DNA of 64,000 nucleotides, from NCBI GenBank assembly GCA_003222395.1, contig QHWB01000052.1, positions 372,001-436,000 on the forward strand. Direction: 5' to 3'. Below the pieces are notes generated by a model. It had not been told where the DNA came from. It was given only the letters and a program-made list of their open reading frames with translations, and did no database searches. The position numbers and the translations under genes were made by a program. This stretch comes from Acidobacteriota bacterium (lineage in GTDB: Bacteria > Acidobacteriota > Vicinamibacteria > Vicinamibacterales > CAVVIG01). This document shows positions 59,923-64,000 of the stretch, piece by piece. The stretch's first letter is position 1, and each line of letters opens with the position of its first letter.

Positions 59923-60747
59923 ATGCGCACTCGGATTGGACTCGCAATTCTCGCGGCTGGAGCGGCGGTTTCGGCCGCAATCCTCAGCACCGTCGTGCCG
60001 ATGTCCGGCCAGAGCCAAAGCGCCGCGACGGCGCGCACTGCGGACGGCAAACCGGACTTCACCGGCATCTGGCAGGCGATGAACACGGCAAATTGGGATC
60101 TTCAGGCGCACGCGGCAAGCCGCGGTCCCGTGATTGCACTCGGCGCCGCTTTCAGCATCCCGGCAGGTCCGGGCGTCGTCGAGGGGAACGAGATCCCCTA
60201 CCTTCCGGCCGGAGCCGCCAAGAAGAAGGAAAACGCAGAAAACTGGTTGGCCCGCGATCCTGAAATCAAATGCTTCCTGCCCGGAGTGCCGCGCGTGATG
60301 TACATGCCATACCCGGTACAGATCATCCAGGGGCAAGAGACGATTTTGATGGCGTCTGAATTCGCAAGCGCCAGCCGCACGGTCAGGATGAACAGCAAAG
60401 AGAAAAGTCCGACCGATAGCTGGATGGGCTGGTCGATCGGACGATGGGAGGGCGATGCGCTCGTGATCGATGTCACCGATCAAACCGATCAGACGTGGTT
60501 CGATCGGGCCGGAAATTTTCACAGCGAGGCGCTGAAGGTCGTCGAGCGGTACACGCTCGTCGATCGGAACACGATCAATTATGAAGCGACGATGGAGGAC
60601 CCCAAGGTCTTCTCGCGGCCATGGAAAATCAGCATGCCGCTCTATCGCCACCTCGAGAAGAACGCGCAGGTGATGGAATACAAGTGCGTAGAGTTCGTCG
60701 AGGAACTGATGTACGGCCATCTGCGCAAGCAGCCGTCCACCCCGTGA
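59923..60747 (+). CDS. Secreted protein of unknown function, paralog 3 of 3 (divergent)
   Basis: ATG at 59923 (MRTRIGLAILAAGAAVSAAILS); KPDFTGIWQAMNTANW; GRWEGDALVIDVTDQ; DRNTINYEATMEDPKVFSRPWKISMPL. Confidence 0.83.
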   Translation: MRTRIGLAILAAGAAVSAAILSTVVPMSGQSQSAATARTADGKPDFTGIWQAMNTANWDLQAHAASRGPVIALGAAFSIPAGPGVVEGNEIPYLPAGAAKKKENAENWLARDPEIKCFLPGVPRVMYMPYPVQIIQGQETILMASEFASASRTVRMNSKEKSPTDSWMGWSIGRWEGDALVIDVTDQTDQTWFDRAGNFHSEALKVVERYTLVDRNTINYEATMEDPKVFSRPWKISMPLYRHLEKNAQVMEYKCVEFVEELMYGHLRKQPSTP

Positions 60748-60788
60748 AGCACCGGCACACGCACCGGCAGGATCATCCGGGAGGCGCT

Positions 60789-61184
60789 ATGGAGAGACGC
60801 GTGCGAGCCGGAGTTGCCGCGATCTTGTGGGCGACACTGATCGGACTGCCTGCGGCGCAGACCGGAATTCCAAAGGGGACACAGCTGAATCCAGGTCGCG
60901 TGACCCCCGGCGCGGGCAACTTCGTCGTGATCGGGTGCGTCAGCCGAGAGGGACAGAACACGCCGCCCATGTTCGTGATTACCGATTCGAGATCGAAACC
61001 ACCGGCCCGCTATCGGCTCGATGGCGACGCCGATTTGTTGCGGATGCACGTTGGACACACGGTCGAGATCGGAGGACCGATCACGCCTGCATCCGGCACG
61101 CGCGGCGGAGCGAACGCGAGCTCGCTAACCCTGACGGTGCTGTCACTGACCTACATCTCCACGACCTGCTTGAAGCTGCAATAA
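60789..61184 (+). CDS. Small secreted hypothetical protein
   Basis: ATG 60789; signal peptide MERRVRAGVAAILWATLIGLPAAQ; FVVIGCVSREGQ...YRLDGDADLLRMHVGHTVEIGGPI. Confidence 0.65.
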   Translation: MERRVRAGVAAILWATLIGLPAAQTGIPKGTQLNPGRVTPGAGNFVVIGCVSREGQNTPPMFVITDSRSKPPARYRLDGDADLLRMHVGHTVEIGGPITPASGTRGGANASSLTLTVLSLTYISTTCLKLQ

Positions 61185-61228
61185 GTCGCTCGCCTGAAAG
61201 GCTGGCGCTACACCGCTTTCCGCTTCCG

Positions 61229-64000
61229 TCAGAACGCGAGCTGGCAACTGATCTGGAGAATGCGCGGATCCAAAATCTGCGTCGGCTTCAGCCAGCTCGC
61301 ACCGAACGCGTTGTTGAGGCCCTGAATTGCGCTGGAGTTCAAGGCGTTGTACGCGTCGAGATTCACCTGAAGACGCGCCCTCTTCGGCAGTTGCATAGTC
61401 TTCGTCAACCGGAGATCGAACCGACGGATTCGTCCTTCGAACAGTCTGTTTGGCATCAAGAGCGGAACGTTGACGGTGCGAGCGCCGCCCGCCAGATTGC
61501 GTCCGAGCGACGGTGCGATCTCCGCAGCGGTTGCCGCATAGATCGCCTCGAGCGGAGGGCCTGCCTGGTCCTGATAAATGGCGCTGATTGCGAAATGCTG
61601 CGGCAGCGGAATGCTTCCGTTCAATTTCACCATTGCAAGGCCTTTGACCGGCGTCTCGACTCGGCACGTCCTCTCGCCGTCGATGGTGGTTGCGGTCTGC
61701 GGTCCCCAGAAACCGCCGGTCGTACCGATTGAATACGTGGTCAATCCGGGTGCGTCGACGACGAAACACTGATCTTTCGACATGTGACCGGCGTCGAAGC
61801 CGCCACCGACTCGGATGCCTCTGGCCAATCGTGCATTCAAGCCGAATCCAAAGAAGTGATTACGCCGAATGTCCTTCCCGAACTTCGAGACCGAATCGAC
61901 GAGTGTGAGGTTCTGTCCGAACTTTTCGGGCTTGACGTTTGACAGTCCGCAGATCTGGTATCCGCCGCCACCGGGCAGACGCGGATCTTGGGGTGCGGTG
62001 ACGCAGAACTGGTCGAAGTCTTCGGAGGCGACGAGGATGTTGTCGTTCACACGTTGTGCGCTGTCGGTATTCCGATAGTAGCCGCCCGTGTTGAAGTAGT
62101 AACCGGCGTTCAGCGAGAGGCCATGCGTGAGCTCGTGCTGCACCTCGCTCCCGAATTCCCAGTTGAAGTCGCGCACGCCCCACCCGCTCCGTACCTCGTC
62201 GCTCCATCGGACAGCGGACGGGTTGCTCTTTCCAAAGTTCTGGTTGTCGAGCGCGCCGCATTCCCCGTTCGCCTGGAAATTGCCAAGGTCGCAGTCCGGG
62301 TAGTAGTTGCGGTTGGTGTCGTTCCACGAGCGATTGGCCGTATTGACTGACGTCGTGATCGGATTGAGCAGCACAGCGACGTCGACGTTGGTCTTCGCGA
62401 CGTATCGACCGAGCGACGTCTTCAACGAAGTTCGCCCGTTGCCGAAGATGTCCCACGCCACTCCCACGCGCGGGTTCAGATCCTTCCACGACGGAATCCC
62501 GTTCACCGCTGTCAGTTTTCGCTCACCGACCCACGGATTCGACAGCGGCATGCCGGGGAAGCGATCGAAGAACTTTGGATTGGGTTTTCCGGGTATGTCC
62601 TGGTCGGGCACGTAGCCGTTGACGTAATCGAACCGCAGCCCCAGATTGAAGGTGAAGCGGCTGACCTTCCATTGGTCCTGTGCGAAGATCCCGAGGTCGT
62701 CGGTCCGATCGAGTTCGAGATACGGTGTGGTGCGCTGGAGAATGCTGATCGGCCCGCTGTTGCGGAAGGTGTACTGCACGTTTCCGTCCGCGATGAAGAA
62801 GTTGTCGGTGACGAGGTGCTCCCGTTGGAAACCGGTTTTGAATGTGTGGGAGCCGGTGACATACGTCATCGCGCCGCGCAGCATGTACCGGTTCGTGTAA
62901 TCAGGATGGCCGCGATACGTGGCCGTCGCGCCATAGCTGAGGCCGAGTCCCGTATCGGTAATCGCGACAGTCCGCGCTTGCACGCCCGGCTGCCAGAACG
63001 CATTCCATTGTGAAATGGACGCGCCGACCCCCGCTTCGAGGAGCAGCTTAGACGTCAGCGGCGAGTTGTAGGTGCCCTGGATGAACCGATTCGGCTCGAA
63101 CCGATAGCCGCCGCCGACTTCCTGCAATGAGGCGGCGGAGGTCGACCCGCAGTTGCAGGCGATCTGGTTGTCGTTCAGGATGTTGAACTTGTGTTTGGGC
63201 GACGCCTGCCACGTGAGCCGACCCAGGTAAGTGTCGTACCACTCCCATCGGCCGCTGTGCACGTCGAGCGGCCGATCGACCCAAGGCGTCAGCCGCACCA
63301 CTTCGAGGTCGGCGCCCGGCGGGCTCAGGAGCTCTCCCTGCGTCTTGTTCCAATAGACACCGGCAAACTGCCGTGCCATGCCCCATGTGCGCGCCGCACC
63401 GAAAAACCAGAGACGATTGCGCGTGATTGGTCCGCCGACGCTGACGGCCTCATCGAAAATCCTGATCGTCTTGTTTCCTGTTTCGAGGCCTCGGGCACGC
63501 AACGCGTCAGTGAGGTTACTGCTCTCCATCCCCTTGCCGCTGTAGTTCCCGTTCAAAATCGTCCGGAACGTGTTCCCGCCTTCCTTCGGCACCACGTTCA
63601 TCACGGGGCCATCGGCATTGACCTCGGCGGAGATGCCGCTCGTCTGCAGCACCATCTCTTCAACAACGGCGGCGTTGACCTGGTAGCTGCTGTTGCCGGC
63701 GCTGTTCTCGATGCCCATGCCATCGAAGTAGACTTTGGTGCCGCGTTTACCGTGATACGCGCCAGGCTCGGCGAAATACCGACCGCCAACGTCGTTGACA
63801 CCGCTAAAACCGGGTGTGAGCGCCACTAGCGTGTTGATGTGTTTCGTACTGGTCGGCAGCGCGTCGAGCAATTCGCGCGTAGCCACGATTTGCTTGCGAA
63901 CGTTCTGGGTGTCGACGATCGGAGACGCGGCGGTGACGGTGACCGTTTCCTCCAGCGCTCCTACGCGCAACTCGGCGTTCACCGTGAGCGTCACGCCGGC
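61229..64000 (-). CDS. TonB-dependent receptor (N-terminus beyond window end)
   Basis: LRVGALEETVTVTAASPIVDTQNVRKQIVATRELLDALPTS...VDVAVLLNPITTSVN...barrel; ORF open at window edge. Confidence 0.94.
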   Translation of the reverse strand, partial: AGVTLTVNAELRVGALEETVTVTAASPIVDTQNVRKQIVATRELLDALPTSTKHINTLVALTPGFSGVNDVGGRYFAEPGAYHGKRGTKVYFDGMGIENSAGNSSYQVNAAVVEEMVLQTSGISAEVNADGPVMNVVPKEGGNTFRTILNGNYSGKGMESSNLTDALRARGLETGNKTIRIFDEAVSVGGPITRNRLWFFGAARTWGMARQFAGVYWNKTQGELLSPPGADLEVVRLTPWVDRPLDVHSGRWEWYDTYLGRLTWQASPKHKFNILNDNQIACNCGSTSAASLQEVGGGYRFEPNRFIQGTYNSPLTSKLLLEAGVGASISQWNAFWQPGVQARTVAITDTGLGLSYGATATYRGHPDYTNRYMLRGAMTYVTGSHTFKTGFQREHLVTDNFFIADGNVQYTFRNSGPISILQRTTPYLELDRTDDLGIFAQDQWKVSRFTFNLGLRFDYVNGYVPDQDIPGKPNPKFFDRFPGMPLSNPWVGERKLTAVNGIPSWKDLNPRVGVAWDIFGNGRTSLKTSLGRYVAKTNVDVAVLLNPITTSVNTANRSWNDTNRNYYPDCDLGNFQANGECGALDNQNFGKSNPSAVRWSDEVRSGWGVRDFNWEFGSEVQHELTHGLSLNAGYYFNTGGYYRNTDSAQRVNDNILVASEDFDQFCVTAPQDPRLPGGGGYQICGLSNVKPEKFGQNLTLVDSVSKFGKDIRRNHFFGFGLNARLARGIRVGGGFDAGHMSKDQCFVVDAPGLTTYSIGTTGGFWGPQTATTIDGERTCRVETPVKGLAMVKLNGSIPLPQHFAISAIYQDQAGPPLEAIYAATAAEIAPSLGRNLAGGARTVNVPLLMPNRLFEGRIRRFDLRLTKTMQLPKRARLQVNLDAYNALNSSAIQGLNNAFGASWLKPTQILDPRILQISCQLAF

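Overview
GC-rich bacterial chromosomal window. The family content (large carboxypeptidase-regulatory/TonB receptors, many secreted PQQ-binding-like beta-propellers, CRTAC1/ASPIC-UnbV, DUF3500, DMFase-like and creatininase proteins) suggests an Acidobacteriota (Vicinamibacteria-like) genome; this is inference, with no marker gene present. I support about 38 apparently intact genes. They include four TonB-dependent receptors (two cut by the window edges), seven intact PQQ-like beta-propeller genes plus two remnants, a TPR-Ser/Thr kinase, an amidase with a CHRD-like tail, and a compact minus-strand operon of ABC permease / ATPase / GT4 / ALDH-like / acyl-ligase-like genes. The operon lies next to an MFS gene and a broken iron-dependent alcohol dehydrogenase. 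Most noteworthy: (i) a twin CGAC-N6-GTCG dyad spaced exactly 30 bp in the amidase/FTR1-like divergent promoter; (ii) repeated gene breakage by internal or end deletions (CehA/McbA-like, PQQ, Fe-ADH, CPA2 antiporter, SGNH, SigJ); (iii) a trypsin-like protein that appears to have lost its catalytic His and Ser; (iv) a LuxE/LuxC-like + Fe-ADH + GT4 + ABC cluster; (v) a family of palindromic intergenic repeats flanking PQQ genes; (vi) three paralogous secreted proteins of unknown function at 56.5-60.7 kb. No tRNA, rRNA, CRISPR array, transposase or prophage was recognised. All family calls come from reading motifs by eye; no database search was run.
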